Source of the DNA: Lolium rigidum
Taxonomy: Eukaryota; Streptophyta; Magnoliopsida; Poales; Poaceae
NCBI RefSeq assembly: GCF_022539505.1
Contig: NC_061511.1
Span: 30,142,620 to 30,206,619 of the forward strand
Reading direction: 5' to 3'
DNA: 64,000 nucleotides
Shown one piece after another: positions 22,009 to 33,520 of the stretch. How positions within the stretch are numbered: position 1 is the stretch's first letter; every line of letters starts with the position of its first letter. The notes below the pieces were generated by a model. It was not told where the DNA came from and searched no databases. It was given only the letters and a program-made list of their open reading frames with translations. The position numbers and the translations under genes are program-made.

Positions 22009-23685
22009 CTTGAAGAGATTCCAAAGCCTACAAGATGAGGCTCTTGTTGCTGCGGTAGACGTTCACTTGCCGCTTGCAAAAGCGCGTAGAAGATCTTGAT
22101 CACGATCGGTTCCGGCGCCACGAACGGGCAGCACCTCCGTACTCGGTCACACGTTCGGTTGTTGATGAAGACGACGTCCACCTCCCCGTTCCAGCGGGCA
22201 GCGGAAGTAGTAGCTCCTCTTGAATCCGACAGCACGACGGCGTGGTGTCGGTGGTGGTGGAGAAGTTCGGCGGAGCTTCGCTAAGCGTGCGGGAAGTGGA
22301 GGAGCGGGGCGGCTAGGGTTTGGGGAGAGGGGGGGCGCCGGCCACTATGGGGTGCGGCCACCTTGGTGGTGTTTGAGGTGGCCGGCCCCCTCCCCTTTGG
22401 CCCTCATTATATAGGTGGAACCCCAAGAGTTGGTGTCCAAGTCTTCGAATAAGACCCGAACAAAAAACCTTCCAAAGGGAGGGGAAACCTAGCCAAGCTA
22501 GGACTCCCACCAAAGGTGGGAGTTCCACCTCCCATATGGGGGTGGCCGGCCCCCTAAGGGGAGTCCACTTGGGACTCCTCCCCCACTAGGGTTGGCCGGC
22601 CATGAAGGTGGAGTCCCATGTGGACTCCACCTTCCTTGGTGGTTTCTTCCGGACTTTTCTAGAACCTTCTAGAACCTTCCATAGAACCTTCCGCGACATT
22701 TTAATTCACATAAAATGACATCCTATATATGAATCTTATTCTCCGGACCATTCCGGAACTCCTCGTGATGTCCGGGATCTCATCCGGGACTCCGAACAAA
22801 TATTCGAACTCCATTCCATATTCAAGTACTACCATTTCAACATCCAACTTTAAGTGTGTCACCCTACGGTTCGTGAACTATGCGGACATGGTTGAGTACT
22901 CACTCCGACCAATAACCAATAGCGGGATCTGGAGATCCATAATGGCTCCCACATATTCAACGATGACTTTAGTGATCGAATGAACCATTCACATACAATA
23001 CCAATTCCCTTTGTCTCGCGATATTTTACTTGTCCGAGGTTTGATCTTCGGTATCACTCTATACCTTGTTCAACCTCGTCTCCCGACAAGTACTCTTTAC
23101 TCGTACCGTGATATGTGGTCTCTTATGAACTTATTCATATGCTTGCAAGACATTAGACGACATTCCACCGAGAGGGCCCGGAGTATATCTATCCGTCATC
23201 GGGATGGACAAATCCCACTGTTGATCCATATGCCTCAACTTATACTTTCCGGATACTTAATCCCACCTTTATAACCACCCATTTACGCAAGTGGCGTTTG
23301 GTGTAATCAAAGTACCTTTCCGGTATAAGTGATTTACATGATCTCATGGTCATAAGGACTAGGTAACTATGTATTGAAAGCTTATAGCAAATAACTTAAT
23401 GACGAGATCTTATGCTACGCTTAATTGGGTGTGTCCATTACATCATTCATACAATGATATAACCTTGTTATTAATAACATCCAATGTTCATGATTATGAA
23501 ACTAATCATCCATTAATCAACAAGCTAGTTAAGAGGCATACTAGGGACTCTTTGTTGTTTACATATCACACATGTATCAATGTTTCGGTTAATACAATTA
23601 TAGCATGATATATAAACATTTATCATAAACATAAAGATATAAATAATAACAACTTTATTATTGCCTCTAGGGCATATCTCCTTCG
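22009..23685 (-). repeat. 3' LTR of Angela-like element, truncated by gap
   Basis: It aligns with 33631-35304 end to end with about a dozen differences by eye, several of them single-base or 3-base indels in C/G or A runs. The outermost portion corresponding to 33521-33630 is missing in the N gap. It contains an inverted pair AGGTGGGAGTTCCACCT (about 22515) typical of a strong hairpin. Confidence 0.92.
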
Positions 23686-26600
23686 GTCTCCCACTTGCAC
23701 TAGAGTCAATAATCTAGTTTACATTTGTAAAGATATAACACCTTGGCCTTCCGGTGCTTTATCATGTATTGCTTACGGGAGAGGTTTTAGTCATCGGATC
23801 CGACACGTTCGAAACGTATGTATTTTGTAATTCATTTGCGTCTCAACGCATCACTCATTTCCAAATGAGTCGGCATTAAATATGTTTGATCTTCGGTGGA
23901 ACCGTAATTCCGCGGTCTGAAATATGTCACTAATATTGTCACACACAATATAGCTTCAAAGTTCCGACTCATCGGAACTACACCAAGTTCTCAAAGAACC
24001 TCTTGACTTAACATCCTTTGTCATTGTCAAAACAATGATATACTCTACCTTCTTTTGTAGAATCCATCACAATATTTAGAACTCTTCTAAATCTAGATAG
24101 ACAACTTCTAGCTCATTGTGCTACCTTTTAAACAACTCTTAGTCTAATTTGAGATTGAAATTATATTTTATATGTAACAAAACTAATATCGGTGTAACAC
24201 CTTACAGCGATTTGTTTGTCATTTCCTCATAAAAAAATATATATATATATATCCTTAGTTCTTCTAAAGTACTCAAGGATATTCTTACTGTCGTTCAATG
24301 ATCATCATATGAATCATTACTGTATATGCTCATAACACTTTATAGCACATGATATCCGATTGTGTACATATTATTCGTGATCTATAATCACTCATGTGTT
24401 TTTACTCATTGAGTGTCAGATATACTCAAGTCTTGTTAAACCTTCACATGACAAGAACATTTTCTTAATATTTCTATATTGAACTACTTCAATATCCATC
24501 ATATGTACTTTGACTTAAACTTATTTATGTGTTTCAATCTATCTTCATAGATCTTGACACTAAATTTGTTTCGATCCATATCCTTTCATTGAAGTTAATT
24601 CTCAATGAAACCTTTTTAATCAAGTATATAATTACATCATTTATAACCAACTATATGTCACCTACATAAAGTATTATAAATGTGTCTTAGCGCTCCCACT
24701 TAATTTCTTGCAAATGCAAGCCTCTTCATCGTCTCTGATGAAATCAAAAACTCTTTGACTATTTCATCTGGTGAAGATTCCAACTCCGTGATACTTACTT
24801 CATCCAATTGAAGTTTGTATACCTATCTAGTATTCCATGGACCAGAAAAACTCTTGGTTGTATCTTGTATACATACTTCTGTTAAGTAGTGTATTTTGCC
24901 ATCCTACTAGTATATCTCATAAAAGAAATATGTAGTGATTACTAGAATGATCCACATAGACTATAAGCATTGCTACGGAAGATCTAATCTTATCGTATTC
25001 AACTCTTTGAACTTTGTCGTAAACAATTTTTCGATAAGTCAAGCTTTCTTCAAGGATATTTCATCCAAGTCTATCAATTTCATAGATCCATTTACTTTCA
25101 TAAAGTATTAATCTATCTTGGATTTCATGGCGCATGGCCATTTTAACGGAGCCAGGGCCCATCATAACTTCTTTGTTTTGTAGTTGGTTTATCATTGTTC
25201 AAAATCAATCCTTTGTCCACAAATCATTTATTTGATCACAAAGTAAACCATACCTACAAGGTTCAATATGTACTTCGATCTCCATGGCTAAAACACTTTG
25301 TAGTCATGAGAGCCATGATCGTCGTGGCCGCTTCCGAAACCAATTCCGATGCTGCGCTACTCTGATCATTATGCTCAGGTTCATAAACCTTATCAAATTA
25401 TATTGTCCTCCCACTTAAAAACTTCACTCGAAACAATTTCTCGGAAATAAGAAACATTGACAAAAAACTTTTGTCTTTGTCTCATGGGAAGAATTCCCAA
25501 TTAAATCTCTGGGATAACCAACAAAGACATTCATCCGATTTTGGTTTGTAAACTCTTAGACCAAAATTTAAAGAAAGGACTATTAGGATTTATACCCATG
25601 CCATAACTCGTATGGTGTCATTTCAACGGATCATGATGATGCTCTATTTAGTGTAAAAGCGGTAGTCACTAAAGCATAATCCACAAAAATATAATGACAT
25701 CAATATTTTATCTCATCATTGACCCAACAAGTATTGGATACATCTCTTGGATACTTCTTCATCACTATGATATTCCAAGAAACGTGAGTTGTAGAACAAT
25801 TTCATAACTCTCTTAGATGTTCGCTAAAACTCGTAATTCAAATATTTCCTCCATGATCCAATCATAGATATTTGACTTTTCTATTACGATGATTTCCACT
25901 TCATGCTGAAATTTATTTGAATCCTATTCAAATGTTTCAAACTTTTCCTTATTGAATATATCCACATATATACTCAATTCATTGTTTGAAAGTTTTCATG
26001 AAGTAGAAGAATCTTCCGCACACAACTATGCCCAGTGAACCACATATATCATTATACATGTTTTCACTAAGTTAGTTGCCCGTTCAATTCTTTGGCCTAT
26101 GAACGGTATTTCAGTCATTACCTTTTAGAAAAGATTTTGCAAGTGCCAAACGATTCAACAAATCGAATGACTCCAAAAATCCATTTGCATGGAGTTCCTT
26201 CATGCGATCCTTTCTAACATGACCTAAATGGCGGTTCCACAAATAAGTGGAATTCAAATCATTTGCCTTATGGCATTTTAGCGTCGGTGTTATGTATGTG
26301 TGTTTCACCATTAAGATTTATAATAACTTATCCATTGTACATGGAGTAATGTCATAATTTAAACAACTCATTGTTTTTATTTGACCAGAGCAAAATAACA
26401 ATTTATTAAGCTCTTTATTATAAATTCTAAGGGCTAGATAGAATGCCAATGACGAACATAATAACACTTTATTTTTGTTCCTGACGTGCATTCCTATCAT
26501 ATTCCTTGTCAGTCACTTAGGCCATTGTATTCTTGTATTGCGTTGTTTTGTATGACACTTCATACCAACCAATATAGTACTAATACCCAAGAATTTCATT

Positions 26601-27150
26601 GTGTGACTTAACTAGGAATACAACCATAACATGTATATCATTTATATACACCTGAGCTAGACTTTCTAGTCTTTTCTTATCTTTTTGCCAGAACATCTTT
26701 TGCATTTTCTCTTTTAGATTTCCTCATTATTCAGAAAAACACTTCAACATCAATAACTTCTAGGTTTGTTGGTCAAATACCAATAACCTTGAGGTTCTTA
26801 CTTTGAAGTTGATCATCATATGACAAGTGTTCTAGATTTCACTTATTAGTAACTTTGTAATATGATGAACAATTTCACTCATAATTTTATCCATCATATC
26901 ATGACGACTTTCCGAGACCATGTCTGTACATGCTAGGCTCGTAAAGTTTTAACCCTTGTATTTGCATGTGCAAATCTAGCTTGCACCCGTTGTATGCACA
27001 CGTAGAATCTATCACACCCGATCATCACGTGATGCTTCGAAACTACGAGTCTTAGCAACGGTGCATATTAAGGATGGTCACTTCATGGATATGTGAATAT
27101 CGTTAGTGCCCCAATAGTTGGAGGATTGTGACGCCTGGCGTCTTCAACCT
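23686..27150 (-). pseudogene. Copia pol remnant, heavily decayed
   Basis: The minus strand retains fragments in Copia order. A GAG-pre-integrase fragment, YLWNRHLGHVRKDRMKELHANGF, is encoded within 26311-26111. RT-like pieces lie around 24700-25200 (for example an ICKKLSGSA-like stretch near 24700 and KSEIQDR/SKWIYEID near 25110). No continuous frame longer than about 65 codons remains, and stops are frequent. The order of fragments (pre-integrase at high coordinates, RT lower) agrees with the minus orientation from the LTRs. The decay is much greater than the LTR divergence would predict. Confidence 0.7.
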
Positions 27151-28047
27151 TCATACATTCCCATAAAACTTATGAGTTTATGTAGTCTCACCAAATTTAT
27201 ATTCTATCATCTTGCAATAAGGTCTTAGATATCACATATATCTCATACCTTGATTATTTCTGAAAACTAAATTTTCAGCTCCTTACTTTTCAAACAAATT
27301 TGAACTTCAAGTTTCACGGAGACAAGATAACTTTAGGTACTAATTGAAACCATAGCTCTTTGAATCAACAATGCGAGGTTTACTAAAAGTTTGCAATAGG
27401 ACTTTCTTTAACAATACGGTACCAATCTGTAAAGTTTCTTATCAGATTTTAACAGAATTTCTATCTCAATTGCAAGACTAGCGCATAGTAGTAAACGGAT
27501 GCCAATACTACAAAATTAATTCAAAATACTACCCAGACTATGTTTATGATAATTGGTTCATGTTTTAATCTAATTACTAATGAACTCCCACTTAATACAA
27601 CATCCCCCATAGTTGTTAAGTGGTACACGATCCAAATCCACTACACCAAAAACCGATCATCACGTGAGATGATGTAGCTTCAATGGTGAACATCAACATG
27701 TTGATCATATCATCCATATGACTCGTGTTCAACCTTTCGGTTTCCGTTGTCCCGAGGCCATGTCTGTACATGCTAGGCTCGTCAAGCAAACCCAAGTATT
27801 CTGCGTGTGCAACATGGTTTACACCCGTTGTATATGAATCGTTGAATCTATCACATCCGATCATCACGAGATGCTTTGAAACGACGAACTCGTTACAACG
27901 GTGCATACGAGGGGAGAACACTTTATTATCTTGATATTAATGTGAGGGATCATCTTATAATGCTACCGTCGCGTTCTAAGCAAAATAAGATGCATAAAGG
28001 ATTAACATCACATGCAATTCATATGTGATATGATATGGCCCTTTTGT
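27151..28047 (-). other. Leader/gag-position region of Angela-like element
   Basis: No coding frame is recognisable. A block containing CCATGTCTGTACATGCTAGG and a following CGATCATCACG motif occurs twice, at about 26918-27075 and 27757-27915, so part of the region is duplicated. It ends at the target duplicate of the nested Gypsy (CTTTG, 28048-28052). Confidence 0.5.
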
Positions 28048-28052
28048 CTTTG

Positions 28053-28459
28053 TGACGAGGGAACACCTCGCCAATGCCTACGTATTGTAGACTAGGGTTT
28101 CGGGAGAGCGACGATGGAGATTCCGGGGACGAGATTAGGCACACGACGTACCCAGCTTCGGGTCCCCTCGGTGGAGGATCCCTACGTGCTGCTAGCAATC
28201 CACTATATGATGATATGTATGTTTACGGGGTGCCGCCATAGGCGGGGCTATGTTGTCTATATTCCGTCTATCTCGCTGTCCCCCCTATTTCGGGTGCCCC
28301 GGCTAGCTTTATATATGCAACCAGCCTAGGGTTTTACAAGAGTCCTAGTCGACTACTTCTTCGGGTTGCCTTGTTGGGCCTTCTCCATATTTGGTCTTCT
28401 CCATATTGGGCCGAGCCAGGTATACTAATAATGGGTACCCGAAGGGTATGCCCATGTCA
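28053..28459 (-). repeat. 3' LTR of LARD-like element
   Basis: It is nearly identical to 32469-32874. Both copies contain the same 60-71-codon open stretch beginning ATGGAGATTCCGGGG; that is LTR transcript sequence, not a gene. Confidence 0.92.
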
Positions 28460-29640
28460 GTAGCCCCCGAGTTTATAGGGAAGTCGAAGACTTGCGTAGA
28501 AACTCCAAGCATAACCATCTCCGAAGTCCATGTCTTAGATCATGTGTAGCGTAGATGATGTCGACGATTCTTGAAATTATCGGGTGCGCGGCAGCGCTCC
28601 CGATGGGAGTAGCCCCCGAGTCTATGGGCAAGTGCTTGCACTTGGGCATAGACTCAAGTTGTACTACTCGATGAAGAACTTAACTATACTCCTGAAGGAC
28701 TTGATGAAATCCATGGGCTCCCGATGGGAGTAGGCTCCACTCGAATCGTAGAATCGAGTTGAGTCTACAAAGCTTGATTGTCGTAGATGCTGTCGAAGTT
28801 ATTTTTCTATCGGGTGCGCGACCAGCGCTCCCGATGGGAGTAGCCCCCGAGGCTACAGCCAAGTGTTTGCACTTGGGTGTAGGCTCAACTTGCTTGTAAT
28901 TGACTCCACAATTTTTCCTCTTTCTTGTATCTTATCGGGAGGGTGAACAATACTCTCGATAAGAGTAGCCCCGAGCCTATAGGCAGGTGCTTGCACCTAG
29001 GCATAGGCTCAAGTTGTACTACTCGATAAAGAACTTGACTATATTTCGGGCGCAGCCCCTCTTTTTATCGACTCTGGGCTGTTGCTATTTTTATTTTACA
29101 TCCATATCTATATTGTACAGGGATAATGGTAATTGGGGCTAGTTCATCCGACGGATCAGGTACTAGTTAACTCGCTCTAGTGGCAATCCGCAAAAACCTA
29201 CTTCAAGATCACGTCCCCGGACATGATCCCGGGATACTCGGTGTAAACTTCGACAGGTGCCGCTTAAGGTCTTACCATTCCGTCGAGTCCCGAGTCATGT
29301 TTATCGGGTACCTAACGCGTCCGTTAGGATTTTTCTTCGTATCTCGTTGATACGGATAAAAGTAGCAGAGCGCGAGTCTTTGGCGATGCCACGCCCAGCA
29401 GAACGGATCCGGGGTCTTACCTTCGCAAATTTGCGGCATTCGGAAATTGATCGCAACTTTGGCGTTCGAGAATATATTGTCGAGTGCCTTGTTCGGCTGA
29501 TGCAATGACCCATTTTGCGGGTTCTTCTATATTTTTCTCTTGGGCTTTATGAGACAGCCGAATATATTGGTTCTTCTATATTGTCGGGTACATCACCGAT
29601 GCTCTTGCTCGGAACAATATGACGAGTCAATGAACCCGAA
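28460..29640 (-). other. Non-coding interior of LARD-like element with repeated polypurine-like motifs
   Basis: The motif GTAGCCCCCGAG (polypurine on the element strand) occurs next to the LTR and again near 28608, 28841 and 28963 (shortened). Each is followed by a similar ~20-bp sequence describing GGCWAGTGCTTGCACTTGGGC. No coding is recognisable. Confidence 0.6.
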
Positions 29641-29689
29641 GATTTGTCCACCCTCTCTTTTTTTTTTTTTTTTTTTTGGGTTCCTCCTT

Positions 29690-30070
29690 GATGAAAATTT
29701 CGTCGAATTCCTTCTTCAGGAAAATTTCTTCGGGTCCTCCCTGAGGATAATTCTTCGGGTCCTCCCTGAGGACAATTCTTCGGGTCCTCCCTGAGGACAA
29801 TTCTTCGGGTCCTCCCTGAGGACAATTCTTCGGGACCTCCTTGAAGATAATTTTTCGGGACCTCCTTGAAGATAATTCTTCGGGACCTCCTTGAAGATAA
29901 TTCTTCGGCACCTCCTTGAAGATAATTCTTTGGCACCTCCTTGATAATTCTTCGGCACCTCCTTGAAGATAATTCTTCGGCACCTCCTTGAAGATAATTC
30001 TTCGGCAGCTCTTTGAAGATAATTCTTCGGCACCTCCTTGAAGATAATTCTTCGGGACCTCCTTGAAGAT
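29690..30070 (-). repeat. 25-bp minisatellite in LARD-like element
   Basis: About 14 head-to-tail copies of a unit of the type GATAATTCTTCGGCACCTCCTTGAA, with GGGTCCTCCCTGAG variants at the left end. One unit is shortened by 3 bp near 29943. Because 25 is not a multiple of 3 and the unit lacks stops, all three minus-strand frames stay open across the array. That explains the long basic ORFs of 105 to 259 codons. Confidence 0.9.
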
Positions 30071-30370
30071 AATTTCGTCGAGTTCTCTTTCGAAGAAAAA
30101 TTCGTCGGGTGCTATTTTGATTTCGTCGGGTTCCTCCCTGAAGAAGATTTCGTCGGGTGCTCTTTTGATTTCGTCGGGTTCCTCCCTGAAGAAGATTTCG
30201 TCGGGTTCTCTTTTGATTTCGTCGGGTTCCTCCCTGAAGAAGATTTCGTCGGTTTCATCCTTGAAGAAAATTTCTTCGGGTTCCTCCTTCGAGAAAATTT
30301 CGTCGGGTCCTGTTCTTTCTTGAAGACAATTTCGTCGAGTTTTCCCCGTAGACAATTTCGTCGGGTTCTC
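30070..30370 (-). repeat. 48-bp-type repeats continuing the minisatellite
   Basis: Three near-identical units starting GAAGAAGATTTCGTCGGG are followed by degenerate TTCGTCGGGTT-containing units. They share the TTCGTCGGGTTCCTCC core with the 25-bp array and probably arose from it. Confidence 0.8.
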
Positions 30371-32448
30371 TCTTATATACTTTGAAATTTGCTTTCTCCC
30401 GCACAAATAAACAAACTTTTTCTATCTTTTCCTTGACTCTCTTTTTTGCATGCGGTGTCAGATGCTCTGATTCGATGATATGTAAAGTGAATATATGCCG
30501 CGCAGCCCCCGAGCGACGGGTGCGGCGAAAGTAAATGATAATCAACTTTGTGCAAAATAAAAGAACACTTAGCTTATTGGACACGACGAAATTGATGCGA
30601 TGAAGTCTTCGAGTGCCGAGAAGAAGTCGATCTGAAGTAAAAAACAACGAAATAGCGAAAGTAAACACCGCCATATTGTTGATGAAGAAATATTCGAGCC
30701 CCCGAGCACTTCTGGGGTGTTGTCATGATTGTTGCTTAGATGTCGTGTCACAGTTGTTACTCGAGGCCAAGTCGTTGTCGAGCCCCCGAGTGTTTAGCCA
30801 TGATGTCGAAAGAAGTTGACGGAATCGTGGCTTCATATAAGGTGAAGCCATTTAGGATGAAGTCATAGACAATAATATATGAAGATGAATCCCCGATGAA
30901 GTATTTGAGATGAATCCATATTGAAGATTACGCCATTAAATATAGAGCATATATTGAAGATAAATCCACCGATATCATAGAGGAGGAATCCATTGACCCG
31001 AAGAAAACAAATCCAGTAATAACCATAGAAGATGAATCCGTTGATATTATAGAGGATGAATCCATTGACCCAAAGAATCCAGTAATAACCGTAGAAGATG
31101 AATCCGCTGATATCATATAGGATGAATCCATTGACCCAAAGACACATCGGGTAATATTGTATAAGAGTGAACCAATAGTAAGCCGAAGAAAACCAATCCA
31201 GTAAGCCGAAGAAAATAAATCCACTAAGCCGAGGAAGATAAATCCACTAAGTCGAAGAAAAAATAATCCCACTGAGCCGGGTAAAATAATTCCACTAAGC
31301 CGAATAATTTCACTGAGCCGGAGAAAATAATTCCACTGAGCCGGAGAAGATATATCCAGAGCTGAAGAAAGAAATTCACCAAGTAACCGAGTATATTTGT
31401 GGTAACGAAGTAACGGCACAGCCCCAAGTGTTGGGTGAATTTGCTGTAATATTGCAATGGCACAGCCCCCAGTATTTGGGTATGGCGAAAGTAAATAAAT
31501 AAATCTTGGAGGAAGAGGAACACTTAGCTTTTTCATCGGGCGCGACGGGGTCGTCGCTAGAGCAAGTCGGGCAGCTGGCATAGTCGATGTAGGTGTGCGA
31601 CACCTGGCCGGAAGTAGTAGATGAAGAAGATGTAGTTGATTTGGCGGATCCGCAACTGGCGAACACCCAAATATATCGGGTCCGTGATAGCAAGTTCATG
31701 ATGGCGAGTAATCGGAACTTATTCCGATCTGCAGTTGTACTGAAACGAAAAAATTCTACACGCAAATAACAGTACGAGCCGAAAATATATTTGACCAAGT
31801 AAATTTGCGATTGGAAGTATAGCACCTGATAATCTTTGTATCGAATGGTATCGATATAGCAGTATTTTTAGTCGATGGCGATGTCGGTTTCGAAGGCCAT
31901 GGCGTTGCCGGTAGTGGCCCGACGACTTGCTGTTATAGCATACTGCTGATCCGTACAGCTAGGGATCCATCTCCCCCCTTTTTTTTTAGAGTCTTGATTG
32001 ATCCTCCTGTACATACTAGCTTTTATTCATTGATGATACACGATCTGCACTTGTCTCTAATATTTCCTTGGACACTAGCGAGCGGTGTACTGATCCACCA
32101 CGGTAGTAATGATTGATGTGAACTCCTTTTTTGGCAAGATGATTCTTTCTCCACAGGATCCATCTAGACGACTAACACGCGCAAGCTTCGGCTTCATGTC
32201 CACGCTTTGATCGAGTGTCGCTTCTTGGAACAGCAACTAGACGGAATTGCAGCCACAACGGAAGCTCCATGCGATTAAACAAGTTGGCTTTCTCCGAGCC
32301 ATCAAGCGCTGAAGTAGACCAAAAAATCGATAGAAACGCAACCAGAGAAGTACGATCGCTCCGGCCACGGTTGAGTTGATCAGATGTGATCTAGATGTCG
32401 ACTGAAGATGAGGGATCCCGCCCGGATAACAAAATCCAGTCGTCGCGA
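30371..32448 (-). other. Non-coding interior of LARD-like element, second repeat block and 5' leader
   Basis: At about 30955-31130 there are three units with GATGAATCCATTGACCCAAAG and CAGTAATAACC. At about 31190-31370 some six ~30-bp units carry CCACTRAGCCGRAGAA. Further polypurine-like GAGCCCCCGAG copies lie near 30503, 30698 and 30781. The stretch 31900-32448 next to the PBS looks like a leader. No gag motif is recognised. Confidence 0.65.
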
Positions 32449-32468
32449 TTCCCACAGACGGCGCCAAT

Positions 32469-32874
32469 TGACGAGGGAACACCTCGCCAATGCCTACGTA
32501 TTGTAGACTAGGGTTTCGGGAGAGCGACGATGGAGATTCCGGGGACGAGATTAGGCACACGACGTACCCAGCTTCGGGTCCCCTCGGTGGAGGATCCCTA
32601 CGTGCTGCTAGCAATCCACTATATGATGATATGTATGTTTACAGGGTGCCGCCATAGGCGGGGCTATGTTGTCTATATTCTGTCTATCTGCTGTCCCCCC
32701 TATTTCGGGTGCCCTGGCTAGCTTTATATATGCAACCAGCCTAGGGTTTTACAAGAGTCCTAGTCGACTACTTCTTCGGGTTGCCTTGTTGGGCCTTCTC
32801 CATATTTGGTCTTCTCCATATTGGGCCGAGCCAGGTATACTAATAATGGGTACCCGAAGGGTATGCCCATGTCA
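32469..32874 (-). repeat. 5' LTR of LARD-like element
   Basis: It is preceded by the PBS at 32449-32466 and followed by the target duplicate CTTTG (32875-32879). Confidence 0.92.
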
Positions 32875-32879
32875 CTTTG

Positions 32880-33508
32880 CGCCTTCGATCTTCATATCTA
32901 AAGCACGGACATGATCTCCATCATCAACGGGCATGATCTCCATCATCGTCGGCGTAGCGTCAAGGTTCATGGCGCCGTCTTCATGGTTGTTCACCTCATG
33001 TAGCAACTATTACAACTACTTTGAAATACTACTCAACATGAAAATTAAAGACAACCATAAGGCTCCTGCCGGTTGCCACAATACAATAATGATCATCTCA
33101 TACATATTCATCATCACATTATGGCCATATCACATCACCAAACCCTGCAAAAACAAGTTAGACGCTCTCTAATTTGGTTTGCATATTTTACGTGGTTTAG
33201 GGTTTTCGATATAGATCTAATCTACCTACGAACATGAACGACAACGTTGATACTAATGTTGTCAATAGAAGAGTAAATTGAATCTTTACTATAGTAGGAG
33301 AGACAGACACCCGCAAAGCCTCTTATGCAATACAAGTTGCATGTCGAACGAGGAACAAGTCTCATGAACGCGGTCATGTAAAGTTAGTCCGAGCCGCTTC
33401 ATCCCACTATGCCATAAAGATGCAAAGTACTCAACTAAAGATAACAAGAGCATCAACGCCCACAAAACCATTGTGTTCTACTCGTGCAACCATCTATGCA
33501 TAGACACG
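32880..33508 (-). other. 5' leader of Angela-like element
   Basis: The sequence resumes the Angela-like element after the nested insertion (28047 joins to 32880 across the target duplicate). No coding frame is seen. A PBS-like minus sequence GTGGTATCGAGC at 33509-33520 adjoins the LTR. Confidence 0.6.
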
Positions 33509-33520
33509 GCTCGATACCAC

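Larger units (their letters stand above)
28053..32874 (-). mobile_element. Non-coding short-LTR Gypsy derivative (LARD-like) nested in the Angela-like element
   Basis: The LTRs at 28053-28459 and 32469-32874 (407 and 406 bp) start TGACGAGGGAACACC and end GCCCATGTCA on the plus strand. There is a perfect 5-bp target duplication CTTTG at 28048-28052 and 32875-32879. The PBS is at plus 32449-32466 (minus TGGCGCCGTCTGTGGGAA) and the polypurine tract AACTCGGGGGCTAC (minus) is at 28460-28473, so the element lies on the minus strand. The 4-kb interior has no gag, protease or RT motifs but does have minisatellites. By eye the LTRs differ at only a few sites, so insertion is recent. It fits a large retrotransposon derivative mobilised by a relative. 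Confidence 0.92.

Noticed and set aside
28114..28329. Protein gene starting MEIPGTRLGTRRTQ, also at 32530
   Set aside because: It lies wholly in both copies of the LARD-like LTR, with a frame change between copies. It is LTR transcript sequence.
29690..30070. CRISPR-like array
   Set aside because: Units are directly adjacent with no unique spacers, and the context is a plant retroelement.
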